64,000 bases of DNA from Strigops habroptila. Its lineage: Eukaryota > Chordata > Aves > Psittaciformes > Psittacidae. The translations under genes were made by a program, and so were the position numbers. Below the pieces are notes generated by a model that was given only the letters and a program-made list of their open reading frames with translations, did not search any database and had not been told where the DNA came from. Of this stretch, positions 49,036 to 60,413 are shown in pieces (within the stretch, counting starts at the first letter, position 1; every line of letters starts with the position of its first letter). The DNA is taken from NCBI RefSeq assembly GCF_004027225.2, contig NC_044289.2:6685761-6749760 (forward strand). The letters run 5' to 3'.

Positions 49036-50226
49036 TTTTATTTGAAATGTAGCATGAACCCATAACCATAAGTGTTACAACACAGTTTTACAGAGAATTT
49101 GTACAATATGACAGGTATTTCTATACATGCGCTCCCCCCGGTTTTATTTAGTCATTATATCAAACGAACAATAGTTAAAACAGGAATAACAAGCATTCAC
49201 TTCTAAAAAGAAAACTTTGGCATGTATACAACTGGCTAGTAGAAGTAAACAGTGGTAGATTCAAGTCAGAAAAAGACCCACTCATTTTGTTTCACAGCAT
49301 TTTTGATCAGGATGAAACTCACCAGCACTATTTTCTATTTAACACAAAAATGAGTACTTTTATTCAGTCCAGAACCCCCTGTTAAGGGATGAAAACGTTT
49401 AAGTCTAAAAGGTGTCAGTTTTAAAGCAGTTTAGGCCACAAGTATTTTGCACACGTTGGTTTGGTCATGAACAAAACAAAACCTTTAATGGTTTGCTCAC
49501 ATTACTGAGCTATTATATACCACTTGGCACAACTGGCAATTTCTCCTTTGAACTACTCTGAGTATCGTTGGCTCAAAAATCATGTCCACTGCTGGAGCGC
49601 AAGAAAAAAATGAAGTAAAACCTGCACTGTGCCCATCTTCTGTCTTGAGTTTCTGTCACTGCTGTTGGCCACTTACATACCTACCTAATTCATCCAAAAA
49701 ATGAGGGAAAACAATTTGCAAGGCATTTCTTCCCAGCACACAGCAGACAATACTTCCATTTTAAAAACCAGAAAGCAATGAAAGAACCCCTGAAAAATAA
49801 CAAGCCTCCTTTGAGAAGAATTATTTGCAATTCGAGTACTTACAAAAAAAAAATACAGTCTTTATACAACTTCTGCAGAACTATTATAATTAACATATTT
49901 TAATGTAGTACTAATAAAATAAATCCATAGATACAAATGGTTGCACTTCTAAGCAGGAATATCTAACCCGGATTTAGATTTCGTTGCAATTTCATTATTG
50001 CTGTGGAACAGACAGTGGTTCTATACACATCGGAATATCTAATCTGAAAAATGCTCTCCAGCAACTCAGAACACATTTAATGTAATTTTTACAGTTCCTG
50101 CTAAATGTTAGCGATCCCAAATCGACTGAACCGTGGTGCAATAGGGCACAAATGGCAGAAGAGCAGTGGAGTAGAGGCAGGAATGGCAGAGTAACAGTAG
50201 AGTAACACCAGTCAGACTCGTACTCA
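49036..50226 (-). other. RAE1: RAE1 3' untranslated region (probable extent)
   Basis: AT-rich sequence after the RAE1 stop. At least three minus-strand AATAAA-type signals occur (near 49367, 49146 and 49037-49042); the last gives the longest form. Transcript data would be needed to choose. Confidence 0.5.
49037..49042 (-). terminator. Probable distal RAE1 poly(A) signal
   Basis: AATAAA on the minus strand, followed by a U-rich/GU-containing stretch (TTTATTTGGAAGTTCTGTT). It forms one arm of a perfect 9-bp inverted repeat whose other arm is an AATAAA on the plus strand at 49012-49017. Confidence 0.5.
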
Positions 50227-50313
50227 CTACTTCTTATTCCTTGGCTTTAACTCTTCTGCTGCATTTCGCAGAAAAATGTAGTTTTTCTTTTGTGGATTAT
50301 AAAATTCATGACC
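50227..50313 (-). CDS. RAE1: RAE1 coding exon 11 (terminal)
   Basis: Residues 341-368 and the TAG stop, [17 protein letters not shown] through ELKPRNKK. It closes the propeller and gives the basic C-terminus. Confidence 0.97.
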   Translation of the reverse strand, partial: GHEFYNPQKKNYIFLRNAAEELKPRNKK

Positions 50314-53300
50314 CTAAAAAGAAAAAGAATCTATATTTACTCTCTTCAAAGAAGAAATATCAGCATTACCTTAAAATGTAAGAATATGAATAGTCCATTA
50401 GTTTGGTTTATTCAGATTTAATCTTGAAGTCTTTAAGACCATATGTTGGACAACGTTGGTGGATTAGAAACAACTTACAATAACAAGTAATTACAAGAAC
50501 TGTACATATGAAGTAAAATTTAAGGGATATTTATCCATTTTTAAGGTATTAAAAAAAGCCCACCTTTTCATAAAAAAATAACCATGTATATCTAAGCTCT
50601 ACTTTACAGCTGCAGCACAAGAGCTCAATATGATTTCTTTTATGCCATTCTAGGCAGAGAAGAAACTAAAACTTTAATGGCCACCCAGTTTCACTTTACA
50701 TTTTCTATCTTTTAAATGAACTAAGATCAGACTTTTTTCCAAAGTGAAGCCCAAGTTCTACAGGCAACTGCAAAAACATCTGTTCCCCAATTGCAGATGC
50801 AAATATACTATTTTGAATGCTGACATTATTTGCATACACATTAGCAACTCAATATGCATGTACCCAAATCAGGGAGAGCAACCACTAATAAAGCCATTAA
50901 AGTCCAACACTTTAATTTGAAAATTTAAATTTGAAAATTACCAACTTGACAGAAATGGTTCTAGAAATGAAGTTTAGTACTTTGTACCTACTAATTTTAT
51001 TACTTAATATTGGTTTACAGATCAGAGAGATGCCTTGGTACATTCTACCAAGCACTTAGAACAGAATTCACCTGCTCTAGCATTTAACAAAGCTATGTTA
51101 CTTTGGGCAGCATCCAGAAGACCAGATATAATGCAGTAAATGAAAAGTTTGCTCTCTATGTGGCATGCGATAGAGTTCATCTCTGCATTCATGTCAGTCA
51201 AAAACACAAGGGATATGATCCTCAAATTTAAAAGCACTGGTTGTAAGAGGAAAGTAACACTCTTAACAGAAGTTGCCATTCAATTCAAATCAGTTACGTT
51301 TCAACCTTGCTACCCCCATGTAAACTCTTAAGAAGTATTGATTTTCCATGTATTATGGTTTGTTGTGATTCTCTTACATCTATGTGATTTATTGTTGAGA
51401 CAAGTTTGGAAGAGAAATACATAAGTAAGTGCCACCAGCAAGCTGCACTGAGTAATACTGGAAATATAGTACATGCCATTCAAGAACTGGCTTAAGTGTT
51501 TATAACCACAGTCACAGCTTCTTTTTGAAGTTAAACAGAATCTGCACAAGAAGCAAAGATGTGCATTTCAAAGAGATTTGTGGGAACCTGCTGGGTGCCA
51601 CATTGCCCCATGACACTCCCCACTGCAGAACGTATGTGAGCAACCAGAATAACTTTTGCATCATGTAATTTACATTCTGCTCATCCACATTTGCAAAACA
51701 GAATTGTTTAGCAATCTCATCTGACTGAAGCTATCCACCAAGGAATGCACTGCTGTGTTAAATTTCATGAGATGTCTAAAATGACGATTGTACATTTTCT
51801 TGCGTGCTTGTGAAACTAGAAAGACTCATTAAGGACAGCGAAAGCCTCATGTGAAAAGGACAGTCTTAGTTGTCAACTGCAAGTATGGAATGCGAATCTA
51901 AACCTTTCTTACCTTTGACCAATCGTAACTGGAAGCATATGCAAATATATTGCCATTATGGTTGAAACAACAAGCAGATATTGGCTGGTCAAGTTGTTCT
52001 GATGTTTTTAGCTTTGTTCGTGCATCTTTATCCCAAAAGCTGAATCTACCATCAGATCCTACTGTTGCAAGAGTGCCATGGACAGGGTGAAATGCTATCC
52101 CGTTTACCTGCAGAAGCAGAAAATTACTATGTAAAACACCACACCTATGGACAGGTGATGGGAACACTCACAACAGATGTGCTGAATCCTAAAAGAGTAA
52201 ATACACAGATTTTTTCTTTCAACAATAGGTTTTGTTATTTTTTTTAACATTTTCAAATATGTTCTGGTAAAGTAAACAAACAAAAAACACTGAAGCAACA
52301 AGGAAAGCATTATCTTTTTTGTAGCACTTAAAAATATAATGCATAATCCCATTACACAAATATATTAAGTACTGTTTCAAGTTAACAAGTGTCAAGTCCA
52401 ACAAGATAATTGATGAATGGCTGATGTGGTACTTAGAGTGCAAAATTTGTCTTTCCTTTTGAAGTATGACTGGTCTTTAAACATACATTTAAGATAACTT
52501 TAGATGAGGTAAAAGATCAAAGAGAATAAATAACTTACAGCCAATTTTACATTAAGAGTGTATACTGCCCTGTATACATGATATAGGAGTACGTGCTGAA
52601 TACTTACAGCATAAATATCCTGAGGTGCTGATGTGTTTGTTCCATTGGAGCGATGACATTTAAAAGTGAAATTGTCTTTTGCACTGGGGGGGAAATAATA
52701 ATAAAAAAAGCTCTTTTTATCCTCATTGTAAACGGAGCAATAAAGAACGGATGTTTTTCAAATGATACTTACGGATTTGGGGGGTTGATATAATGAATAG
52801 CTACTCTTCCTTCAATACTTCCAAGGGCAAATCCAGTAGGTTTGTTCACTTTGTCTTTAAAAATAGCAACACAGCGATGCTAAATTTGAGAAAGATAGAG
52901 GATTTGAGACAGAGACTTGAGGGCCATATTTTCTGAATGCTGTCTGTTTTCCATGGGGACATGAAACATCACATGTATCAACACAAAGTAAAGCAAAAAC
53001 ACAAACAAGGTCAAGAGACAGGTCAATTTCCAGTGAGAATATGGGCCATGGTATTTACACTTCTAAATCCTTATGAAGATCAGCCACGGATCAATAGCAA
53101 ACCAGGGTACATGCATGAAGTAACCTGGTTTTGAAACATCACTCATTTTTACAAAACATGGCAAGCCCAGAATTTCAACAACCTGTATAAATACACTCGT
53201 AATAAATATTATCATTTACCTGGTGTTTAAGAGGAGATTCTATTCTTCTAAATTCAGAAGGTTGGTTCTCTAACTGATAAACTATCAAACCCCTTTCTGC

Positions 53301-56300
53301 AGTGGCCACAGCAGCCATAGGATGAACCTGGATAAGATTGTAAAACAGGTTGGAAGAAAGACACTTCTATTAATAGCATCGCAGAGAATTCGACTTACTA
53401 TTTTGCAGAAATCCCTGAAGGTAGTATAGGAATTAGAATATTTTGGGGGAAGAAGGGATGGAGGGAAAGGGGAAGAAGAGAAAGACAAAATTAATCTGCA
53501 GACATATCTTCAAACAAAACACACCGGTTTTTCCCTGCCACTGAGAAATTAAGCATGCCAAAAATCTTCTAATATTAGCTGACTCTTCCAATGTGAATCA
53601 CAATAGTGGTGTACAAACTTGGCCAGAAATAGGGGTAGGTCAGTGCTAGTGCTGACTTGGTTTTGTGATGCTAAAAGGATACTAAGCATGTTTTGTATGA
53701 TGCAAATACCTTTTTTCCAGAGCCTGACCAAGAATATCAGTTTCTGATTTATTGCTAAAATCCCACAGAGGTCAAATACTAACAGTTGGTAGTTAGTACT
53801 GACCTACAGAAGCCTCAAAGACTGACAGTATATCCACACTCCCAGTCATCTACCTTACACTAGTTTACCCTCTATCATGGCTTACCACATCTGCACAATA
53901 ACATCTTTCAGGGAGCTGCAATGTCATCATGGGTGTTGGTGAACGGGTATCCCAGAACTGATGGAAACAGAAAAATGAACAAACTTATGCCTGGAATTGA
54001 GGATACACCATTTAAATTAGTTCAGTAAAGTGAATGCAATCAGTACCAAGCTGTTTCATTCTTGTGAAATGAAAGCTCTATGTGAAGTGAAGCTATTTCA
54101 TTAATCTGTTTGGGTTATAGTGTTTATTAAAATACTTCCACTTCACATAAATATTTTCATACACAGGTTACTAGCACGCTTTGTGTCCATGTGTTCAGGT
54201 AAAAATCATACCTTTAAAGTTTTATCCCAGCTTCCTGTCATCACACAGCTATAATTTGGTGCTTTAATCCAATGGATTGTCTTCACAGGAGCATCATGCT
54301 GAAGAAGAAAAGGGCAAACACACACACGCTTACTACAATAACAGTCCACATTTCTTGTTTATGCTCCTCAGATTTTGCATGTATTTACACTTTTTATCCA
54401 TTCAAGAAAAGTGATTTATTATTTTAGTCACAGCAGTTAGGATACGGGTTGGTCATGACCTTACTGCGTTGTTTAGTGCTCCAAGATCACCCACATTAAA
54501 AAAAAAAAAAAAGGCTCCTGACACAAAGAACTACAATTAAATCACCCTACACAGAAAGATGGTCACAGCAGAAATACAAGTATGAACAGCAGGACTTTCA
54601 TAGAATCACAGAATAGCTAGGGTTGGAAAGGACCTTAAGATCATCTAGTTCCAACCGCCCTGCCATGGGCAGGGACACCTCACACTAAACCATGTCACCC
54701 AAGGCTCCATCCAACCTGGCCTTGAACACTGCCAGGGATGGAAGCATTCACAACTTCCTTGGGCAACCCATTCCAGTGCTTCACCACCCTCACTGTAAAG
54801 AACTTCTTCCTTGTATCTAACCTAAACTCCCCCTGTTTATGTTTGAACCCATTACCCCTTGTCCTATCACTACAGTCCCTCTCCAGCATCCTTATAGGCC
54901 CCCTTCAGATGCTGGAAGGCTGCATGAGGTCTCCACACTCTCTCTTCTCCAGGCTGAACAGCCTCAACTTTCTCATATGGGAGGTGCTCCAGCCTCCTTA
55001 TCGTCCTCGTGGCCCTCCTCTGGACTTGCTCCAACAGCTCCGTGTCCTTACGTTGAGGACACCAGAACTGTACACAATACTCCAAGTGAGGTCTCACCAG
55101 AGCAGAGTAGAGGGGCAGAATCACCTCCTTTGACCTATTTAGTTATAAAGGATATTATCCATTTTCCTAAAAATCAACACTTTAGTACAGTTTGGTGTTT
55201 ATTATAAAGTAATAAGAAACCCAGCTTCTGACAACAGCTACAGAAAAAAGGTCTGTTAATTACATCAACATGTTACTTGATTTTAAAACCAAGGCTAATA
55301 ATCTGAGCTTCATCACCTTAAATAAGATGCAAGAAGCAATCATTCAAAGGACTCTCTTCTTAAATTATATAACTGGTAACTCATTTTACCACCAGAACTA
55401 CCAGAACTATGAACAGACATTAACATCTACATTGAGAATGCAAATTATAATCCCTGTTACTGCTGCAGCAGAAAGCTGGTATGTGTGAAAGTGGATTCAA
55501 TGAGTTTTTAAGGTTTTTTTCACCCCCCTATAATGCAGCAGGGTGACTTAGTGAGACCAATGCAGTCCAAAGAGCTCTCTCAAGTAAAATAGAGGCTATA
55601 GCTGCACAGGTTATTCAAATCACCTTGATTGCAGGTCTCCCTATTCATGGGCTCATCATTACCTCAACTGAGACAAGGAAGTACAAAATTAAATATAATC
55701 TTTTGTAAACAAGAAAATTCAGTTTTAAGTAACTTTAAGCTTGGTGGCTTTGTACATAACAACAAAACTTTCCAAACCTAAAAAGCCCAACCAAAAGAAC
55801 ATAATAAGGATCACTGTATAAGATAAATCATTGTAGCTGACATAGTTTTAGAACCTTATGACCTTCGCACAAAATTTATTGTAAGCAAAACAGGACTGTA
55901 GATAAAGAGTGTCTGAAACTAGCAGATGTTCAGGATGTGCTGTAGCTAAGTTAACTGATAAGTAGAAGGACGAGAAGAAATCACTCACTTATGTCAGCAG
56001 TGTTACCGAACTAATTAAACTGGTGTAAGCACTTATCTACCGCGCAGACCTCAAAGACTACCAGAACAAGAATTCAAGGAAAAGATAAGGTGATGAAGAG
56101 GAAGATGATGAAGAAACGACCACCAAAGGTCCCAAAGACCACTACCATAATAAAGTGCGCATGCGGGAAGAATGTTCTAGGAATGTGATGTCATGTATAA
56201 ACAACTTCATGAATATGCATACAATATAATGAATATGTTTGACTAACGACAATATAATCATGGTTTGATTGATGCTCGGACAGAACATGCTAGGAGAAGC

Positions 56301-58450
56301 TATCTCCCGTGTTCTCCGGCGCCGCAATAAAGAATACCTGGTTGTCAACTTGAAACTTTGTTGACGAGTTCCTGATGAGTTCTACGAATCAACAACACAC
56401 CTTACAACCTCTTCTTCATCTAGCACTATCTACTTAGAAGCACTAAACATTAGCTTGATTTGCTAATAAAGGTAGCTTCTAATAAAAATCCAACCAACAT
56501 GTAATAGTTTGAGGCTTGCTTACTTGTGCAATCTGGATAGCTTGATTACTGTTGAGATCCCACATTTTGGCAGTTTTATCACAGGAAGCAGTAAATACTT
56601 TACTCCCATCCTAAAAAACAAGAATAAGGCAAGAGATTAAATACCTCTATGATGTAGTATTTATTAGAAAATTGTCAAGTCTTATTCTCTTCTAGTAACT
56701 TCATAACATTAATGTAACATATACAGGGACTGCAAAACAAAGAAGAAACATAAAAATGAGAATTTACGTATGACTGTATGTTGTAAAAGAGCAAATTGTT
56801 AGCTGTTACCTAGCTTTAAATACATTATTACTTTTAAACTCACTTTTATCCTTCTTACACCATGTTAGTCCATTTGATTAGGACATGCTTAGCACGTATT
56901 TACAGTAACATAAATCTATACAGTAATTATGGGCTGCACCTACATGTAGCACTCATGTCAGTCTGGAAACCATATGCCATCTTACTTAGTGTTTTGGTAA
57001 AAATTGTTTATTTATTTTTAAATAGGAACATACATCACTCCAGCAGCCATCTAATACAGGCCCTGTGTGCATCTGCTGAGCCTTTGGAATTGTCTGTCCA
57101 TTATCTTGAACTTCCCAGCAGCGAACCTGTAACAGGAGAAGCATATGCAGAGGTAACACAGTAACACTAAGGACTTAAAAAGACTTCTCTTCTTGAAGAT
57201 CCCAGCCTTAGTTCATCCAACTATAAATATAACACCGAGCTTTTCTCAGAACTAGTGAAACCTTATTTCCTCTGATTATGTTCCTTTTATCTGGACAGCC
57301 ACAGCTCAACCCCACAACTTCAACTCTACCTCAGAAGTACCTTATGATCACGGAACACCTCCAGTGCTCTCCCAGAGAACCCTTAACCCTCAGCTAGGCA
57401 GGCTGCTGGCCAACAGACACAACAGTTAAAAATGTCTCACGTTTGTCTAAGCTCCTTGTTGTCCCAGGTGGGATCTCACCCTTCAATCCAATCAAATTCA
57501 ATAAGGTTGTAAGAACTTAATCTTTTTGAGGCTGCACTGTCAAACCGGATAATTGACCAGTGTGTTCATGGTTCTTTCACTGGGCAAAGCCAAACAAGTA
57601 AGGAAAAGAAAAATAAAACTAAGAAAAATAAAACATGGAAAACACTGACTGTATATTCCAAGGTGAAGCTTAAAATACACAGGCAGAGGAATTACTTATC
57701 AGAAGATCACAACAGAATTTCTCAGTTGAAGCAGTCTGGCTACATCAACCTTAGTGTCTTGGCACCGGACACAAATTTTGCAGTGAGGAAGATTTTCAGG
57801 TGCCCTGGCACAAGTTTTTAGGATTGCATTTTGCACTTTAGGCACCAGTGCTCCCACTTTATTCATCTGTAGGTCTGTGAGTACTTACATCATTTGCCCA
57901 TGATCCTGCAATGAGGAAATTACCCGGCAATGTTGGTGGACTAAATGCTAAACAAGATATGCTGTCATCAGGTGGAGATGTTACTTCAATATCCTATGAA
58001 GGACAAAGCACAAAAAAGAAATAAATGGCTTTAAACTGACAGACAGGAGATTGAGATAAGACCCTGTGAGGGTGCTGAGGCGCTGGCACAGGGTGCTCAG
58101 AGAAGCTGTGGCTGCCCCATCCCTGGCAGTGTTCAAGGCCGGGTTGGACAGGGCTTGAAGCAACCTATTCTAGTGGAAGGTGTCCCTGCCCATGGCAGGG
58201 AGTTCGAACTAGATGGTCTTTAAGGTCCCTTCCAACCCAAACCAGTCTGGGATTCTATGAAAATTAGCCACGTTTGAAAACTGTGCAGAGACCCTACTAT
58301 TTCTATGGGATTAGTAGTTTCTATAGGAACAGCAATTCCCATGGGAGGCAATGCACATACCTTCATTGGATTATGGTTATCTGCAGTTGTACTGCCAAAC
58401 ATGCTGGTGCCTCCGGTACCAAACCCTGACGTTGATCCAAACAGACTCAT
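50227..58450 (-). CDS. RAE1: RAE1, mRNA export factor, WD-repeat protein (eleven coding exons, complete)
   Basis: Coding exons are 58450-58361, 57993-57889, 57126-57034, 56610-56524, 54298-54212, 53957-53886, 53327-53220, 52879-52773, 52683-52608, 52107-51913 and 50313-50227, totalling 1107 nt (368 codons plus stop), the same length as human RAE1. All junctions are GT-AG and in phase. The N-terminus [11 protein letters not shown] is followed by a seven-bladed beta-propeller; WD-type motifs include [36 protein letters not shown] and [11 protein letters not shown]. The C-terminus is EELKPRNKK. Known role: binds the GLEBS motif of NUP98 at nuclear pores for mRNA export, and acts at the mitotic spindle with the BUB proteins. 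Near-identity to the human protein throughout makes the call secure. One oddity is Gly at residue 92 where human and fish proteins, from memory, have Val. Confidence 0.98.
51913..52107 (-). CDS. RAE1: RAE1 coding exon 10
   Basis: Residues 276-340, [17 protein letters not shown] through ASSYDWSK. The largest coding exon, with WD blade [11 protein letters not shown] and the invariant [13 protein letters not shown] segment. Donor gtaaga. Confidence 0.98.
52608..52683 (-). CDS. RAE1: RAE1 coding exon 9
   Basis: Completes Pro250, then residues 251-275, [18 protein letters not shown] through DIYA. The acceptor is an unusual run of cytosines before AG. Donor gtaagt. Confidence 0.96.
52773..52879 (-). 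CDS. RAE1: RAE1 coding exon 8
   Basis: Residues 215-249 plus two bases, [20 protein letters not shown] through INPPN. The proline codon is split across the intron. Donor gtaagt. Confidence 0.97.
53220..53327 (-). CDS. RAE1: RAE1 coding exon 7
   Basis: Residues 179-214, [18 protein letters not shown] through SPLKHQ. Acceptor ttatccag, donor gtaaat. Confidence 0.97.
53886..53957 (-). CDS. RAE1: RAE1 coding exon 6
   Basis: Residues 155-178, [19 protein letters not shown] through ADV. A 72-nt exon with donor gtaagc. It completes the WD motif begun in the previous exon. Confidence 0.97.
54212..54298 (-). CDS. RAE1: RAE1 coding exon 5
   Basis: Residues 126-154, [17 protein letters not shown] through GSWDKTLK. 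Acceptor cttcttcag, donor gtatga. Confidence 0.97.
54597..55131 (-). mobile_element. CR1 LINE copy, about 535 bp, in a RAE1 intron
   Basis: Starts with CATAGAATCACAGAATAGCT on the plus strand, hence minus orientation, the same as RAE1. A minus-strand frame near 54870-55124 still reads like the C-terminal end of CR1 reverse transcriptase ([17 protein letters not shown], then [20 protein letters not shown]) before it is disrupted. It lies between RAE1 coding exons 4 and 5. It is the longest and probably youngest CR1 copy here. Confidence 0.95.
55830..56397 (+). mobile_element. Probable solo LTR of an avian endogenous retrovirus (5' boundary uncertain)
   Basis: The 3' part has the layout of an LTR R-U5 segment: AATAAA at 56326-56331, then about 65 bp ending in a CA-rich terminus near 56395-56397, with an AT-rich, promoter-like U3 upstream. 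A TG start is possible near 55832, but I could not find a clear target-site duplication. No retroviral protein-coding frame is adjacent, so this would be a recombined solo LTR. It lies antisense within the RAE1 intron between coding exons 4 and 5, about 120 bp from exon 4. Family not assigned. Confidence 0.55.
56524..56610 (-). CDS. RAE1: RAE1 coding exon 4
   Basis: Residues 97-125, [19 protein letters not shown] through AIQIAQ, a canonical WD blade. Acceptor tttttag, donor gtaagc. The following intron carries the CR1 and LTR insertions. Confidence 0.97.
57034..57126 (-). CDS. RAE1: RAE1 coding exon 3
   Basis: Residues 66-96, [17 protein letters not shown] through CWSD. Contains GGC (Gly92) in VLDGCWSD where the family normally has Val. 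Acceptor ttacag, donor gtatgt. Confidence 0.97.
57889..57993 (-). CDS. RAE1: RAE1 coding exon 2
   Basis: Residues 31-65, [19 protein letters not shown] through LIAGSWAND, the start of the propeller. Acceptor ttcatag, donor gtaagt, phase 0 at both ends. Confidence 0.97.
58056..58260 (+). mobile_element. CR1 LINE fragment in a RAE1 intron
   Basis: Sense orientation, opposite to RAE1: GGTGCTGAGGCGCTGGCACA, then CAGTGTTCAAGGCCGGGTTG, ending GGGATTCTATGA. It lies between RAE1 coding exons 1 and 2, only about 60 bp from the acceptor of exon 2. Confidence 0.94.
58361..58450 (-). CDS. RAE1: RAE1 coding exon 1
   Basis: Residues 1-30, [11 protein letters not shown] through NHNPMK, a low-complexity Ser/Gly/Thr N-terminus. 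The exon starts at about 58457 after acceptor catttgcag, so only seven untranslated bases precede the ATG. Donor gtatgt. Confidence 0.97.
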
Positions 58451-58913
58451 CCTTGCTCTGCAAATGAAAAGGTTTACTAAAACATGCAAGGCCTTCAAGC
58501 ATTCCTAGGGTGTCTCGCCACTACACCAGCACAGCCCTCACCCCGCCTCGCAGGCACCCAGCGATGTAAAAACATAAGAAAAGCAAATAACGACGCTTCT
58601 CGCTGCGGCTGGACCCTGACACCTCCCGGCCGGCCACCCCGCCACGCTACCAGGGATGCCTCTTCGGGACGGCAGGAGCCAGCCCCGCTATGCCCCTCAA
58701 CCACACGCCCCAGCCCCGCATCTCTGCCTACATCCCGCCCGGCGGGGCTGCGCGGATGCCCGGCGGGGCAGGACGCGCCATTTCGCGGGGGTCCCGCCTC
58801 CCCGCCGGCAGCAGCGGCCAGCGGCGGGCGCGGGCAGCGGCCGTTCAGGCGATGAGCTGGAGCTGCGGCCGCCCAGCAGCACGGGGCAGACCCGAGCGCC
58901 GGCCCGCACTCAC

Positions 58914-58990
58914 CGAGGGGCAGGCCCGCTGCCTGCAGCGACGCGGCCCAGCGGATAACGCGGCAGCAGCACGGGACAGGCCGCGGCTCT
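58914..58990 (-). other. RAE1: RAE1 untranslated first exon (5' boundary approximate)
   Basis: A strong donor (CTCG then gtgagt) ends at 58914 inside the CpG island and would splice to the acceptor at 58457, just before the ATG-bearing exon. The transcription start is not determined; the upper bound is a guess from the promoter motifs. Confidence 0.55.
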
Positions 58991-58991
58991 G

Positions 58992-59060
58992 TGCGCAGGC
59001 GCCGCTGCCAAGGGGCGGGCACCGCGCCTGCGCCCTGGCCGGTAGATCGGGGCGGGACTC
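58992..59060 (-). promoter_or_regulatory. RAE1 proximal promoter with NRF1-like and GC-box motifs
   Basis: Two NRF1-like elements in opposite orientation, TGCGCAGGCGC (58992-59002) and GCGCCTGCGC (59024-59033), lie beside GC boxes (59011-59019 and about 59048-59056). NRF1 sites are common in TATA-less housekeeping promoters, which would fit RAE1. Motif inference only. Confidence 0.45.
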
Positions 59061-60413
59061 GGGTGCGGGGGGCGCTGCCGGCTCCTGCCCGGGGGCAGCC
59101 GCACAGAGCCCAGCCCAGCGGGGCCGTGCCTCGGCCCGCTCCGCGCCTCCCGGGGACCTCCGTGGCGCTGCTGTTGAGCAGAGAGAAGAAGGGTGAATTA
59201 CGTTTTCTTTCGCTGCGAGGAGCGGGTCACCCGAGCGGTGGCGGCTGTGGCGCTGTAGGAAATAGGGCACATGGGGTGGAAGGCGTTGGCGTTGCCAGGC
59301 GGGTCACAGTGCGGCCAGGGCCCGCCGCGGCGTGGGGACGCGTCGTCCGGTTCAGCTCAGAGGGTGTTCACCTTCGGAAGGACGCTGCCCCGCCGGTTCT
59401 CTGCGGCCGAACTGCCCCGAGTTGTTCGACCGGCCTGCGGCGGGAGCCTTAGCCCTGCCCTGCGCCTGCCGACGGGGTCGGTCTTGCGTGCGCTGTGCAT
59501 TCAGGTTGTGCTCCTGGGCGCTGTGAGGTACTAGCAGGTAATAACACCGCTGCTGTGCAGTGCGTGAAAAGGAATTTTAATTCCTTTTGAATTCAATATT
59601 GCTAGAACAGTAGTAAATAAACCTAGCTACATAAACCGAAAATACTATCGGCAACACCCATGCAGGTGGCTGTGTAGATCACTTTTGGAGTATCTACTCT
59701 GCAGCCAATCTGGTTTCTTCATGAAAAATTTATTGTACGCTTTAATCATCAGTTTCCTGCTCCTTTGGACTGTTACGGAGCCAACTAAAAGAAAATGAAC
59801 AAGGGATTCTGTTACGATGTGCATCATTAACAGGATTGTTTATTAAATTCTTAATCAGTAACATCTGCTTGCTCACTTGTTCGTTGAAGACAAACAGTAA
59901 TTTGGTTGCTGGAACATTTATAGCTTCTTGAGATATGCAGTAATGAGGAATTATCTCTGACTTTTCAGTCTGAATTTACAGTGAACACAAAATGCCACAA
60001 CCCTGTACTTAAAATAATTTCCAAAAGGAGGCAATAAATTGTTAACAAAGTCTTTTACTCTCTTAAAAAATAAAAAGGTTGGTACAGCATCATCTTGTGC
60101 TGTAAGACAGAGTGCAAAGCAATTCCTTGATGTTTTTTTAAACTTAATATTTTCTGGCCACAAAGAACATTGAATTATCTTGTTATGTCTGTACCACTGC
60201 ATTTGGCATTGGTACACAGCAGAAGCCCCAGTACAGAAGCAACAGTAGTCTGTAAATCATATTTTCTCTTATGGTTTGAGAAAGAATAATAATCTAAATA
60301 CATAGATAAAGAAACCTAGCAGGAAGCTGACAGACACTTCTCTGTCTCTACCTTTTTTCTAAGAGCAGTCAACAAAATAATACAAGAAAAACATTTCATC
60401 TGCGAACAAGCAT
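59060..60413. other. RAE1-SPO11 interval including the SPO11 3' UTR
   Basis: The left part (to about 59530) is CpG island. The rest is AT-rich and includes the SPO11 3' UTR. Minus-strand open frames at 59645-59827 and 59951-60217 have no recognised homology and most likely lie in that UTR. Confidence 0.6.
59729..59734 (-). terminator. Candidate SPO11 poly(A) signal
   Basis: AATAAA on the minus strand about 680 nt beyond the SPO11 stop. Another lies near 59840. Choice between them is not possible from sequence, so the SPO11 3' UTR length is uncertain. Confidence 0.3.

Larger units (their letters stand above)
58560..59530. promoter_or_regulatory. CpG island over the RAE1 promoter
   Basis: Dense CpG sequence between the RAE1 ATG exon and the SPO11 3' end, containing the untranslated first exon and GC boxes. 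About 500 bp extend to the right of the probable RAE1 start, so divergent transcription is possible. Confidence 0.75.

Noticed and set aside
54695-55207. Overlapping open frames in the RAE1 intron as host genes
   Set aside because: They lie within the CR1 copy; one still resembles the end of CR1 reverse transcriptase.
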